From NCBI RefSeq assembly GCF_034521165.1, contig NZ_JAXHMV010000002.1, positions 248,001 through 312,000 of the forward strand: a stretch of 64,000 nucleotides of DNA. The letters run 5' to 3'. Source of the stretch: Thiohalophilus sp. Its GTDB lineage: Bacteria > Pseudomonadota > Gammaproteobacteria > UBA6429 > Thiohalophilaceae. Under the pieces are notes generated by a model that saw only the letters and a program-made list of their open reading frames with translations, made no database searches and was not told the DNA's origin. This document shows, piece by piece, positions 46,849 to 56,148 of this stretch. Made by a program: the position numbers and the translations under genes. The stretch's first letter is position 1; every line of letters starts with the position of its first letter.

Positions 46849-47237
46849 ATGACCCCGCCCGTAACCGACTTCTCCGATTATCTTCGCAGGGTCGACTATG
46901 ACGAACGGCTGGCCATGAAGATCGGCCTCGACGAGCTGCTGGAGCGCTACGCCCGGGGCGAGATCGAGGTGATCGACATCCGCTTTCCCGAGGAGCATGC
47001 CGCCTGGTCGGTGGGTCTCGGCCGCCACATTCCGCTCAACGAGTTGCCCGACCGGCTGGACGAACTGGACCCGAACAAGACCATCGTCACCATGTGCCCG
47101 CATTACGACCGGGCCGAGATCGCGCGGCTCTACCTCACGCTGCGGGGCTATCAGCACGCTATTTCACGGCCGGCATGCTGAAACTCGTCGACTATCTGCG
47201 TGGCGACAAGGCCCGCGATTACCTGGCAAGACTCTGA
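46849..47237 (+). pseudogene. Rhodanese-like protein, frameshifted near the end
   Basis: A strong AGAGGAGG ribosome site precedes the ATG. The first 103 residues form a single rhodanese domain (ELLERYARGEIEVIDIRFPEEH; active-site loop CPHYDR with Cys 85). Near 47157 one base shift moves the true end out of frame: the original C-terminus YFTAGMLKLVDYLRGDKARDY lies in the next frame and stops at 47235-47237. A shortened protein of 110 residues can still be made (stop 47181). Confidence 0.8.
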
Positions 47238-47248
47238 GGAACCCCGAC

Positions 47249-48501
47249 ATGACCGATCTTGACCTTCTGCCGGCCCAGGCCGTTCCTGCCCGCATGAGCG
47301 AGGTGCGCATCAGCGCGGAAGCCTTCATCGAAAAGTGGCAGGCGGGCAGCTGCGAATTGCTGGATATCCGCGTGGCCGCCGAGACCCGTGTGTGGAAGAT
47401 GGGCTTCGGCCTGGCCATCCCCGCCGACGAAATCGCCGGGCGCCTCGACGAGTTGCCGCGTGACAAGCTGCTGGTGCTCGCCTGCCCCAACACCGACCGC
47501 TCGGGCATCGTGCGCAGCTATCTGGCCGTAAAAGGCTTCGACGCGAAATACCTGATGGGCGGCCTTCTCGGGCTGGCAGACGCTCTCGAAGGGCAAGACC
47601 TCGGAATCCCTCCGGTCGGATCCGGGCGCGTGAGCCTTTTCGACTACGGTCTTTATTTCGGGCTCACGCTGACTCTCTCGACCCTGTTTGCGGCCGGTGG
47701 CGTCGGCTCGGCCATCGGGCTGGTGCCGGTGCTGGAGACCGCCGGCCTGCCGCTGGCGCTGGCGCGGGCGCTGGGGCTGTTCGTGAACACCACCTCAACG
47801 ATCGTCGCCGCCGGCGTACACCTGCGCAGCGGCCTGCTGAAACTGCGCCACGCCTGGCCGCTCGTGGTCTCGGTTCTGGTGGCAACGCCAGCCGGGGCCT
47901 GGGCCAGCCAGTTTGTCGCCCCCGACATCGTGCGCGCGGTGCTGGCGGCCTTTCTGATCGCGGCGTCACTCCTGATCCTGGTATCGCACCGTCCCGTCAT
48001 CGCCCGCAGCCACGGCGCGGCGCCGCTGTTGCTGATCGGCGGGTCGATCGGGGCGCTCTCGGGGCTGGTGGGCGTGGGCGGCGGCATGTTGATGGTGCCG
48101 GCGCTGGTGCTGCTGGGACATGAGGTGAGATCCCCGCCGCCCGCACCGTCAGCTCCGTGATCCCGTTTTTCGCTGGCGGGCGGGTTCCTGACCGATCTGC
48201 GATTCTCGTCGCGATGGACTGGGCGCTGCTTGCCGCCGTCGGCGTCGCCGCAGTGGTGGGCGGATACCTGGGCGCCCGCCTGATGAACCGCCGCCTGAAT
48301 GCCGGCCACGTCAAGAAGCTGATCGCGGTGCTGCTTCTGCTGCTGGCCGGGAAGCTTCTGACCGCGCCTCTGCTTTCCCCTTCACCTGAGATCCCGCAGC
48401 GGACAGATTCGTGTCCCACGACCACGCCCCGCCCGTCGATCCCTGGCCCCGCCTTCCGCTGGGCGGTGGGGCTGAACCCAGGCCACCTGCAAGGGCTTTG
48501 A
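47249..48501 (+). pseudogene. Rhodanese-TauE/SafE fusion, frameshifted near the end
   Basis: Starts at an ATG with GAGGAA upstream, 11 nt after the first rhodanese gene. Residues 1-115 are a rhodanese domain (ELLDIRVAAETRVW; loop CPNTDRSG). The rest is a TauE/SafE sulfite-exporter permease (LFAAGGVGSAIGLVPVLE, GGSIGALSGLVGVGGGMLMVPAL). Near 48125 an extra base shifts the frame, so the open frame stops at 48160. The lost C-terminus (MDWALLAAVGVAAVVGGYLG) continues in another frame to 48501. The pair would couple cytoplasmic sulfane handling to export of a sulfur anion. Confidence 0.82.
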
Positions 48502-49215
48502 CCCCTTTAATTCGGTGCTGCTTCTGCTGCTGCGGGAAGCTTCCTACCGCGCCTCTGCTTTCCCTTTTCACCTGAGATTCCGCAGCGGACAGATTCGTGT
48601 CCCACGACCACGCCCCGCCCGTCTTTATCCCGGCCCCGCCTTTCGCTGGGCGGTGGGGCTGAACCCAGGCCACCGGCAAGGGCTTTGACCCCTTTAATTT
48701 TGGCGCTGGTGCTGCTGGGACATGAGGTGAAGTCCGCCGCCCGCACCCCGTCAGCTTCGCTATCCCGTTTTCCTCGGCGGGCGGGTTCCCTACCTATTTG
48801 CAATTCGTCGCGATGGACTGGGCGCTTCTTGCCGCCGTCGGCGTCGCCGCAGTGGTGGGCGGATACCTGGGCGCCCGCCTGATGAACCGCCGCCTGAATG
48901 CCGGCCACGCTCGAGAAGCTGATTCGCGGCGCCGCTTTCTCTGCTGCTGGCCGGGAAGCTCTCTGACTCGCGCCTCTGCTTTCCCTTCACCGGAGATCCC
49001 GCAGCGGACAGATCCTTGTGTCCCATGACCACGCCCGTCGATCCCTGGCCCCGCCTTTCGCTGGGCGGTGGGGCTGAACCCAGGCCACCTGTAAAGAGCT
49101 TTGACCCCTTTAATTCACGCCCCGCCCTGTCTATCCCGGGCCCCGCCTTCTTCCGCTGGGCGGGTGGGGCTGAACCGAGGCCACCTGTAAAGGGCTTTGA
49201 CCCCTTTAATTTTTA
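48100..49215 (+). repeat. Nested partial duplications of the tauE 3' end
   Basis: Four related segments each end in a RAYT-tail repeat. Copy 1 (48100-48512) is the tauE end itself. Copy 2 (48513-48700) restarts at the point equal to 48327. Copy 3 (48702-49115) restarts at the point equal to 48100. Copy 4 (49116-49215) restarts at the point equal to 48423. The copies share GTGGGGCTGAACCCAGGCCA before the repeat but differ by many small indels. No intact gene lies in 48502-49283. Confidence 0.82.
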
Positions 49216-49649
49216 TTCGTGAAACCGGGGGAGGTTCACTCTGACCCCAAATATCGTTTCACTAGTTAGTATGAGGTGCGCTATCACTTGTAACTATCAA
49301 TGAGTTTATCAGATGAGGTGTAATTGTTTTTTCTGATAGTTTGAACTAAGGCGCCATCCTCGCCTGGACCCAAAGTAACTCTCTTCGCAGACACTTTCGA
49401 TTTAGCTGGAAGTCGTTCTCGCAAAGGAGTTCAGCAAGCGCAGGGTCTTCAACTCGCACATATAACTTGTTTCCCACTCATAACTAGTTGAGCAGCTAAT
49501 TCTGCCAAATGTACAGTACGAAAATCATCCACATGTTGTACAGGATCATCAAACATGATATTTTGACTTACTCCACGCCAAAGAAAGATTCACAGATAAT
49601 AGAAAGGCTAAGCCGGTTGCCTAACTTGCCACTAGAGAAAGAAATTGTG

Positions 49650-50977
49650 GAGACTGTAAATTAAATTGTGTAACTGCTCAAAGTCCCATACCCTTGATAA
49701 TAAAGGAAAAGACACATGAGCAGAAGAACAAAAACCAAAACCGATATCGACCCGCAGCTTGAAGCCCTGGTGAACAGCATCAAAACACCGGAGGAACTCG
49801 AGGACCTCACCCGCTTGCTGCGCCAAAAAACCTTTGAAGCTATGCTCGAAGGCGAGATGGATGACCACCTTGGCTATCCCAAGCATGACAAAGCCGGTCA
49901 GCATAGCGGCAACAGCCGTAACGGTTACAGCAGTAAAACCTTGAAGGGCGAGCTTGGCGAGCTGCCAATTGCCATTCCCCGGGACCGCAACGGGGAATTT
50001 GAGCCGCTCATTATCTCCAAAAACCAGACCCGGCTACCGATTTTCAACGACAAGATCATCATGCTCTACAGCAAGGGCATGAGCACGCGGGACATAGCTT
50101 CCACCTTGTTGGAACTGTACGGCGTTGAGGTCTCACTTACGCTGATTTCACGGGTCACCGAGCAGGTGCTGGAACAGGTCCAGCAATGGCAATCCCGACC
50201 CCTGGATGAGGTCTATCCCATCGTCTATCTCGACTGCATCCGGGTGAAGATCCGTCAGGACAAACGCGTCATCAACAAAGCCATTTACCTGGCGCTGGGC
50301 ATCAACCTGGACGGCCAGAAAGAACTGCTGGGGCTGTGGCTCGCGGAAAACGAGGGCGCCAAGTTCTGGCTGTCCGTGCTCACCGAACTGCAACAACGGG
50401 GCCTGAAGGACATTTTCATCGCCTCGGTGGATGGGCTGACAGGCTTCCCGGAAGCCATTAACACCGTTTACCCGAAGACCCAGATCCAGCTATGCATCGT
50501 GCATATGGTGCGCAACTCGCTAAAATTCGTCTCCTGGAAAGAACGCAAGACCGTTGCCGCTGACCTGAAAAAGATCTACGCCTCCCTCACTGTCGAGGAG
50601 GCCGAGCGAGAGCTGGCCGCCTTTGCCGAGCGCTGGGATGAGAAGTTTCCGTCCATCAGCACGGCCTGGCGCAAACACTGGCCGAATCTCATCACCCTGT
50701 TTAACTACCCGGATGATATTCGTAAAGTAATTTACACCACCAACGCTATCGAATCCCTCAATAGCGTTATCCGTAAGGCCGTCAACAACCGTAAGGTCTT
50801 TCCGAATGACGACGCGGCACTCAAGGTCGTCTATCTGGCCATGCAGGCGGCCTCCAAGAAATGGACCATGCCCATTCACCATTGGAAGGACGCCTTGAAT
50901 CGTTTTATGATTGAGTTTCCGGATAGAATGCCGGAGCAGTTCTAACCGGGCAGTTACACAGAATTATTTACAGTCTC
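49650..50977 (+). mobile_element. IS256-family insertion with perfect target duplication
   Basis: 1328 bp with 28-bp terminal inverted repeats: left GAGACTGTAAAT...GTGTAACTGC (49650-49677), right its reverse complement at 50950-50977, matching in 22 or more positions. The 8-bp sequence AAATTGTG flanks both ends (49642-49649 and 50978-50985). It is a recent insertion into the ATPase gene. Confidence 0.96.
49716..50945 (+). CDS. IS256 transposase
   Basis: A 409-residue mutator-type transposase: MLEGEMDDHLGYPKHDK, GNSRNGYSSKTL, VYPIVYLDCIRVKIR (first Asp), DIFIASVDGLTGFPEAI (second Asp), TTNAIESLNSVIRK (Glu). The frame is complete and the GC content matches typical IS256 rather than the AT-rich gene it interrupts. 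Confidence 0.96.
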   Translation: MSRRTKTKTDIDPQLEALVNSIKTPEELEDLTRLLRQKTFEAMLEGEMDDHLGYPKHDKAGQHSGNSRNGYSSKTLKGELGELPIAIPRDRNGEFEPLIISKNQTRLPIFNDKIIMLYSKGMSTRDIASTLLELYGVEVSLTLISRVTEQVLEQVQQWQSRPLDEVYPIVYLDCIRVKIRQDKRVINKAIYLALGINLDGQKELLGLWLAENEGAKFWLSVLTELQQRGLKDIFIASVDGLTGFPEAINTVYPKTQIQLCIVHMVRNSLKFVSWKERKTVAADLKKIYASLTVEEAERELAAFAERWDEKFPSISTAWRKHWPNLITLFNYPDDIRKVIYTTNAIESLNSVIRKAVNNRKVFPNDDAALKVVYLAMQAASKKWTMPIHHWKDALNRFMIEFPDRMPEQF

Positions 50978-52582
50978 AAATTGTGGGTTTAATTCATCAC
51001 CGACTCTAAAGGTCATAAAACGCCTAACATCTCCTCTTATAGAAATATTCCATATCATACCAAATTGGATGTGGGCGCAAACTACTATAGAGCTCTGACA
51101 TTAATGGGAGCACTTTATCCAAGCGCTCGATTTAATGTTTCACTAGCCGCTCGTCGCGCAGCATCGTAGAAACCCGCGCCATTTTCCACATTGCACGGCC
51201 AGCATTTCTTTCTTAAAAAGTTGATAATCTAGTCTTTGTATTTTCCACTACATGTTGAGCTCGCTCTAATTCGGTTCTGATTGTAGGTTTTTACCAGCAT
51301 AGTTCTTTTTTTGCCTAGTTAACTTTTCTTGTAAATCTTCCTCCATCGTCCAGAACTTGATTCACGTAGTTGCTTCGGCTGAAATATTTTGCGATCTCAA
51401 CACCTCATCGAAACTTATTATTTTATTGTTTGCTTCTTTACGAAGATACTCTAATTCTTCAACTAACTGATTAGCCGACTTCAATCTCTTTTCAGCAGAT
51501 TTTTTTCTTGTTCGTACTGGCTTACTGCCTCTGCATTTTCACTTAGTTTCTTGGCAAGATTTTCAGCATTTTCGATCCCATAAGAAAACTCCTCATGTGA
51601 CTGTCCTTTAGCACACAAAGGACATTTACCATCATGCAAAACCAATTGTGGCGCCCAAGCGTTGCTAAACGTAAAAGAGATTTTTAGCATCTTCTTCATA
51701 TTTAGATGCAGAAATTTCAGGAGGATTTGAAATAAGTTTTTCTAATTCATCTGTTGCATTTTTCTTTTCTGAATTCGCTTTCTCAAAATCTTTTTCAATT
51801 TGAATTATTCGTTTTCGCTCTTCATCAATTGTCGCCCAATTTTGAGACAACGTATGTAAAACACTTAACTTATCTGTTACAGCTGTAATCTCTTCGCGAA
51901 CACGCTCCACCAATTCATCTGGAGCGACATCAGCAATCTAAAAACCCCCTCAAACGTTCGACAACCTCACTTAAAGCGCTCTCGTGACAACGCGCTAGCT
52001 CTAACCTCATCGAGACGACGTAGTTCAGCAGTCAACTTCAAGTTGACTTGGGCGATCTCTTGTTGGATAGAGCTTGTTTTCTGCTTAGCTTTCGTAACTA
52101 ATTTCGAGCCACGTTCAGTCCATGCATCAGCGTTATTAGCACCCAAATGTATTTCTTAATAACGCATACCTATCTGTCTCTTTTAGGTCAAGGCTAAGCT
52201 TGGTAATCTGTTCGTCTCGAATAATTGCATTTGAACATAATTGGCTTATTGGGTTTTCAGGCGAATGGAATTGATCGCAAAGTTTATAAACTAAATAGTT
52301 TAGAGTCTTTTCGTCAGGTTTCTCGAATTCTTTACGAGTAACACTTATCTCTTCATCTCTATCAATAAAACCGAGAGTAACGTACCTTTCTTTTGGGCTC
52401 TCACCCTCCCCTCTCCACCAAATATAATCAGAAGAAGTTTCACCTGCTGCTTTTTGAGAATCATACTTCTCAAATTACCTGTCAGCGCAAACTCTATCGC
52501 ATCAAATATTGAACTCTTTCCAACACCATTCCGCCCGTCAATTATTGTAAAGGATTCTGCAAAATCTATTCTCAGCTTTTTG

Positions 52583-53157
52583 TTATAACCTCGAAATCCA
52601 TTCAATTCTAAATAGGATATAGCTGCATGCCTCCTCCTCAAGAATATGAAGAATAGTTGACTCATCCTCAGACGAGGAAAGCATCAATTACACGTGAAGG
52701 CAATTCAGTTGCACGCTGATGTATTTCTTCCTTCATGTCTATCGCTTCTAACTTAGGGGCGGCCTGAATAGGAAGCAGCACCAGCAGCGCTTCTCTTAAA
52801 TCTAAATTATCGTGTATCCGCGTGCGCGCTATTTTACGTGTAGCTGAAAGATTCTCTTCTATTGCTGATAGAATAGAATATTTTTTAATGTCGTCACCTT
52901 CTGTAGCAAGAAAAATTGTATATGTATTCCATGCTTTTTACCAGCACGACGTAACCAAGCTGCTGATTGACTATAACCCGATCAGAATCTTTCTCCCAAT
53001 TGTTGATCAACTGATCAGAACTATCATATGCAAATAAAAACCCAATTACTGTTGCATCTTCGAAAGCAAGTACTTCTTTCTCATCCACAAATAATCTATC
53101 TATTTTGTACCCATATTCTCTAAGGATATTTGAACTATCAGTTAATATATCAATCAT
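52583..53157 (-). pseudogene. Middle-component-like protein of a three-gene defence system, frameshifted
   Basis: Starts at the ATG 53157 overlapping the SIR2 stop (ATGA). The pieces give about 180 residues: YKIDRLFVDEKEVLAFEDATVIGF in the first part, then FLATEGDDIKKYSILSAIEENL, TRKIARTRIHDNLDLREALLVLLPI and SRVIDAFLSSDDESTILHILEEE. The pattern ENLsaTRKIAR...LREALLvLLPI resembles ABC-3C middle components. Two one-base shifts near 52950-52980 break it. Its end overlaps the ATPase start. Confidence 0.7.
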
Positions 53158-54237
53158 AAGCCTAATTCCTGCAAAGCATCATATCTTGTCATCCATCTAC
53201 TCTTTTCGCCTCTGATAATCGTCGAATTGTTTTCCGCTCTGGCTATATTACTTGGCAGCTCCGTACCTTCTGCACCAACAGCAATTATAATATCAGGCGC
53301 AATTGTAGGTGCTGTTTCATGCTCGAACTCTCCTTCGACTTTATGTAGATACTTATTAACTGCTGCTAATTATTCTCACTTTCTGTTGTTTTATTGACCA
53401 GTAAGGTCCATCCTGAACAGCACCCCAGCTTGAAGTTTTAGAAGTGTCAACCCCAAAAGTGTTTCACCTGGATGCGGCTGTTTCCTAGTTGCAGGTACGT
53501 TCGGTCCACAACCTTCTAAATCTCGTCTTATACTCCATAATGTGTAATTATCATCAGTTTGTGGTTCAAGCCAGCCCGGATCTGGTTCATATCCAGTATC
53601 AGCATAGTAATCATCTTTACCTGAATATAAAACTTTTCGTATGTATGTCTGTGAAAACTTCCGCCTTAGTGAATCAAGAAAATCTGATCCTGATGCTTGT
53701 ACATGTGCAAATATATCTGTCGCACGATCACCCAGATCGAAAAGCTCTGGAGCCTTTTCTATGAATGTCCCAGTATCTGAGGGATCCACCACCACAATGC
53801 GCGAAGGACTTATAGCGCCTAGTGTTGCAGCTAGCACTTGATTGAGATAGTCCCAATCTGTCCAAAACCCAACAACCAAAATATCTTTATTTAACAGATT
53901 CGCCCTAAGCCATGTTTCACTGTTTAATATTCGTTGTTTTACAGGATCAACTTCTAATTGCCCCGGAGCCCAAATCATGTTCTTCCAATCTCGAGATCTG
54001 CATCCATGTATCTTTAGTAGTGGAGAGACATCTGGGGATAATGCAGCAACCTCATACCCGTCAATTCCCGCTTCAATTGTTCCAAAAATATACTCACCAG
54101 CTGTTTCAATAAGCGTATCAACATTTGTAGTTATTGCTGTCTTTATACAACTTACGAGAAGCATGTCAGCAACAGCGTAATGACCATTATTAGGTTGACT
54201 ACTGAAAGCATGTTTATCAATAAGCTTGCTAAAATAA

Positions 54238-55584
54238 GGTTCGTCACGCAAATGTATGCACGGTTTTGGGTAAGGATAGCCCTGCCATGCAGTGATATAG
54301 ATTCCGAATATAGCTCTTTGCTGAACGAAATCCATAAGCCTTATGGCTTATCACCTTTGCCTTGTTATTCAGCCCTTCCACAGTGCCGTTGTGGATGGGC
54401 ATCCTGAAATAATTCATCAGGTCATCCTGATGGCGCCGAAGCATCCAGGCAAATTCACGCATCGGCTTGAGGCGTGAATGGGTTGCCCACCAGAACCAAT
54501 TGTTCAGGTAGCGTTCAGCCCAACCGGCGTAGGTGTAGGTCCAGAATTCACGAAAGCTCTCTTTGAGCAGGTAGGCACGATTGATCTTGAGATTCAGATG
54601 TTCGAGTTCCGATAACCGAGCCTGCTGCTTGTCGGTGAGGTTCCAGGGATTCTTCAACCAGATGTACCGGGTCTTGCTCATCAGAGCTTTGTGCTCCTGG
54701 CCCTTTTCCCGGATCTCATCACGTCTTACCTGGTCCACGGCCTTGGTCAAATGCTGAACGATATGAAACTTGTCGAACACCAGAATCGCCTTGGGCGCCT
54801 TGGTCTTGACCACATCAGCGTAAGGCTGCCACATATCGCAGCAAACACCCTCAAGCTGTGCGGTGCGCTCCTCGCCGAACCAGTCAAAGAAGCCTTCCAG
54901 CGTTTCTTTGGCGCGGCCCTCACCGCTCCACAGCAACTGTCGGCTCTTAAGGTCATAGACGTTAGTGACATACACATGCCCACGCTTGCGAGAGATCTCA
55001 TCAATGCCAATGTGGGTCACCTGCGAAAGGTCTCGGTGGGCAAGGCCATAGGCGACCGCCTCATCAACCGCCGCTTCCACGGTGCACCACGAACAGCGAA
55101 ACAGAGCCGCCACCTGCTTCCAGGTCAACACCCGTGCCCATGTAGCCAATGTCACCATCAGCGCTCGGGTAAAGCGCCGCTGCCCCGAGACCCAGGGCAT
55201 CGCTTCGACATGGATCCCATCACATTGCTTGCAGCTCACGCGGCGCGGGGCATAGAGCAGCTGTACATCAATACCCCACAGCGGCACGTGGCGAAAACGA
55301 CGAACAGCGCGAGTGTCGCGGTAGGCGGCGGGCTTGCCACAGGCGCCGCAGCAAGGCGTAAAACGCCTGTCAGCGGTCAGCGTCGCCTCCAGTCCATGCC
55401 CTGTTTTCTGTACCATCACCACACGAAATCCTTGCAATTCCACCGTCTCTTTAATCAAACTTTCAACAAGCATGAGTCTCCTCCCAGATACCTAGTTAGC
55501 TTCGCAACTTCTAAGTACCTGATGAGGCTCATGCTTTTCAACTGATTTACGCGTTTCTCCGTGCACCGATCCGCGAGAGGAACC
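54238..55584 (-). mobile_element. ISL3-family insertion sequence, copy 2
   Basis: About 1347 bp, inverted relative to copy 1 and identical apart from one extra base near the left end. The flanks are AT-rich (TAAAATAA and AATAAAAA) without an exact target duplication. It splits the SIR2 gene. The element lies about 7.6 kb from copy 1. Confidence 0.9.
54244..55473 (-). CDS. ISL3 transposase, copy 2
   Basis: A 409-residue protein identical to the transposase at 45422-46651, with the same zinc ribbon and DDE motifs. The intact frame shows that this copy moved or recombined recently. The antisense frame over it is a shadow. Confidence 0.95.
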   Translation of the reverse strand: MLVESLIKETVELQGFRVVMVQKTGHGLEATLTADRRFTPCCGACGKPAAYRDTRAVRRFRHVPLWGIDVQLLYAPRRVSCKQCDGIHVEAMPWVSGQRRFTRALMVTLATWARVLTWKQVAALFRCSWCTVEAAVDEAVAYGLAHRDLSQVTHIGIDEISRKRGHVYVTNVYDLKSRQLLWSGEGRAKETLEGFFDWFGEERTAQLEGVCCDMWQPYADVVKTKAPKAILVFDKFHIVQHLTKAVDQVRRDEIREKGQEHKALMSKTRYIWLKNPWNLTDKQQARLSELEHLNLKINRAYLLKESFREFWTYTYAGWAERYLNNWFWWATHSRLKPMREFAWMLRRHQDDLMNYFRMPIHNGTVEGLNNKAKVISHKAYGFRSAKSYIRNLYHCMAGLSLPKTVHTFA

Positions 55585-56043
55585 AATAAAAATAGTATCA
55601 AGCTCCCCACGCTGAAAGAAAAACTCTGCTTGTTCTTCAATTCCTTCCGCTAATGGGGCTCTAGTTGCTCCATATGTCGCGTCATATCTCCGTTTTGCTT
55701 CAGCTGCAATATGTGCCGCAGATGGTAAACAACTTGGAGGCGCCATTGACAAACCTGCTCCAGCCAATAGTGCTAGCCTATCGTTAAGCAGGGAATCCAG
55801 CATGATATCTAAACCATATTCGAAATTAATATTCTGCATGATCTTGTTCTTATCTACTTCCTTGTCGAAGTCCACAATATTTATTGTTGCTATCAGAAAA
55901 ATCAAACGACCAAAGTGCTGCCACTAAATATACTGAGTAACTATTCACTACCTACCAACCCTACCCCACCCAATCCACGATTTAAATGAGGGAATTCCCC
56001 TAGTCTAGACGGTCGTCACGGATTTTCGAGGCACGCAAAAACA

Positions 56044-56067
56044 AAAGGGACGCCGAAGCGTCCCTTT
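56044..56067 (-). terminator. Rho-independent terminator of the pdh operon
   Basis: AAAGGGACGC (56044-56053) and GCGTCCCTTT (56058-56067) form a perfect 10-bp stem with a TTCG tetraloop on the minus strand, followed by TGTTTTTG. It lies about 80 nt after the E2-E3 stop. Confidence 0.92.
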
Positions 56068-56112
56068 GTACTGCAGGTTGCGGGGGGTTGGAATATCGAC
56101 CCCTCTCCCTAA

Positions 56113-56135
56113 CCCTCTCCCCGAAGGGGAGAGGG
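56113..56135. repeat. CCCTCTCCCC palindrome after the pdh operon
   Basis: CCCTCTCCCC (56113-56122) pairs perfectly with GGGGAGAGGG (56126-56135). Such CCCTCTCCC-type elements are dispersed intergenic repeats in many proteobacterial genomes. A second CCCTCTCCCT lies just before it (56101). Confidence 0.6.
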
Positions 56136-56148
56136 GATAGAAGGAGAG

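Larger units (their letters stand above)
49284..52628 (-). pseudogene. SMC-like zinc-hook ATPase of a defence system, broken by IS256
   Basis: On the minus strand from an ATG at 52628 (after AGGAGG) the pieces spell an ABC/SMC ATPase. Walker A is GRNGVGKSSIFDAIEFAL (near 52530). A long coiled-coil region carries a Rad50-like zinc hook, CPLC (near 51620). The ABC signature SSGQ-like region and Walker B IMFDDPVQHVDDF lie at about 49500-49645, ending at a stop at 49284-49286. IS256 sits between the segment NPQF and the ABC signature. At least five frameshifts also occur. The sequence is AT-rich compared with the chromosome. It follows the middle-component gene, as in three-component ABC defence operons. 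Confidence 0.82.
53154..55839 (-). pseudogene. SIR2-domain effector, interrupted by ISL3 and frameshifted
   Basis: Minus-strand gene from the ATG at about 55839. The N-terminal part (55839-55585) has the NAD-binding motif LALLAGAGLSMAPPSCLPSA and ends EEQAEFFFQRGELDTIF. After the ISL3 element it resumes (54237 down) with KLIDKHAFSSQPNNGHYAVAD, the SIR2 motif TTNVDTLIE and the catalytic His in LLKIHGC, then WAPGQL and VVGFWTDWDYLN. Two further one-base shifts near 53420 and 53370 separate a C-terminal region ending KSRWMTRYDALQELGL. In the intact state this would be an NAD-consuming SIR2 effector with its two partner genes downstream. Confidence 0.85.
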
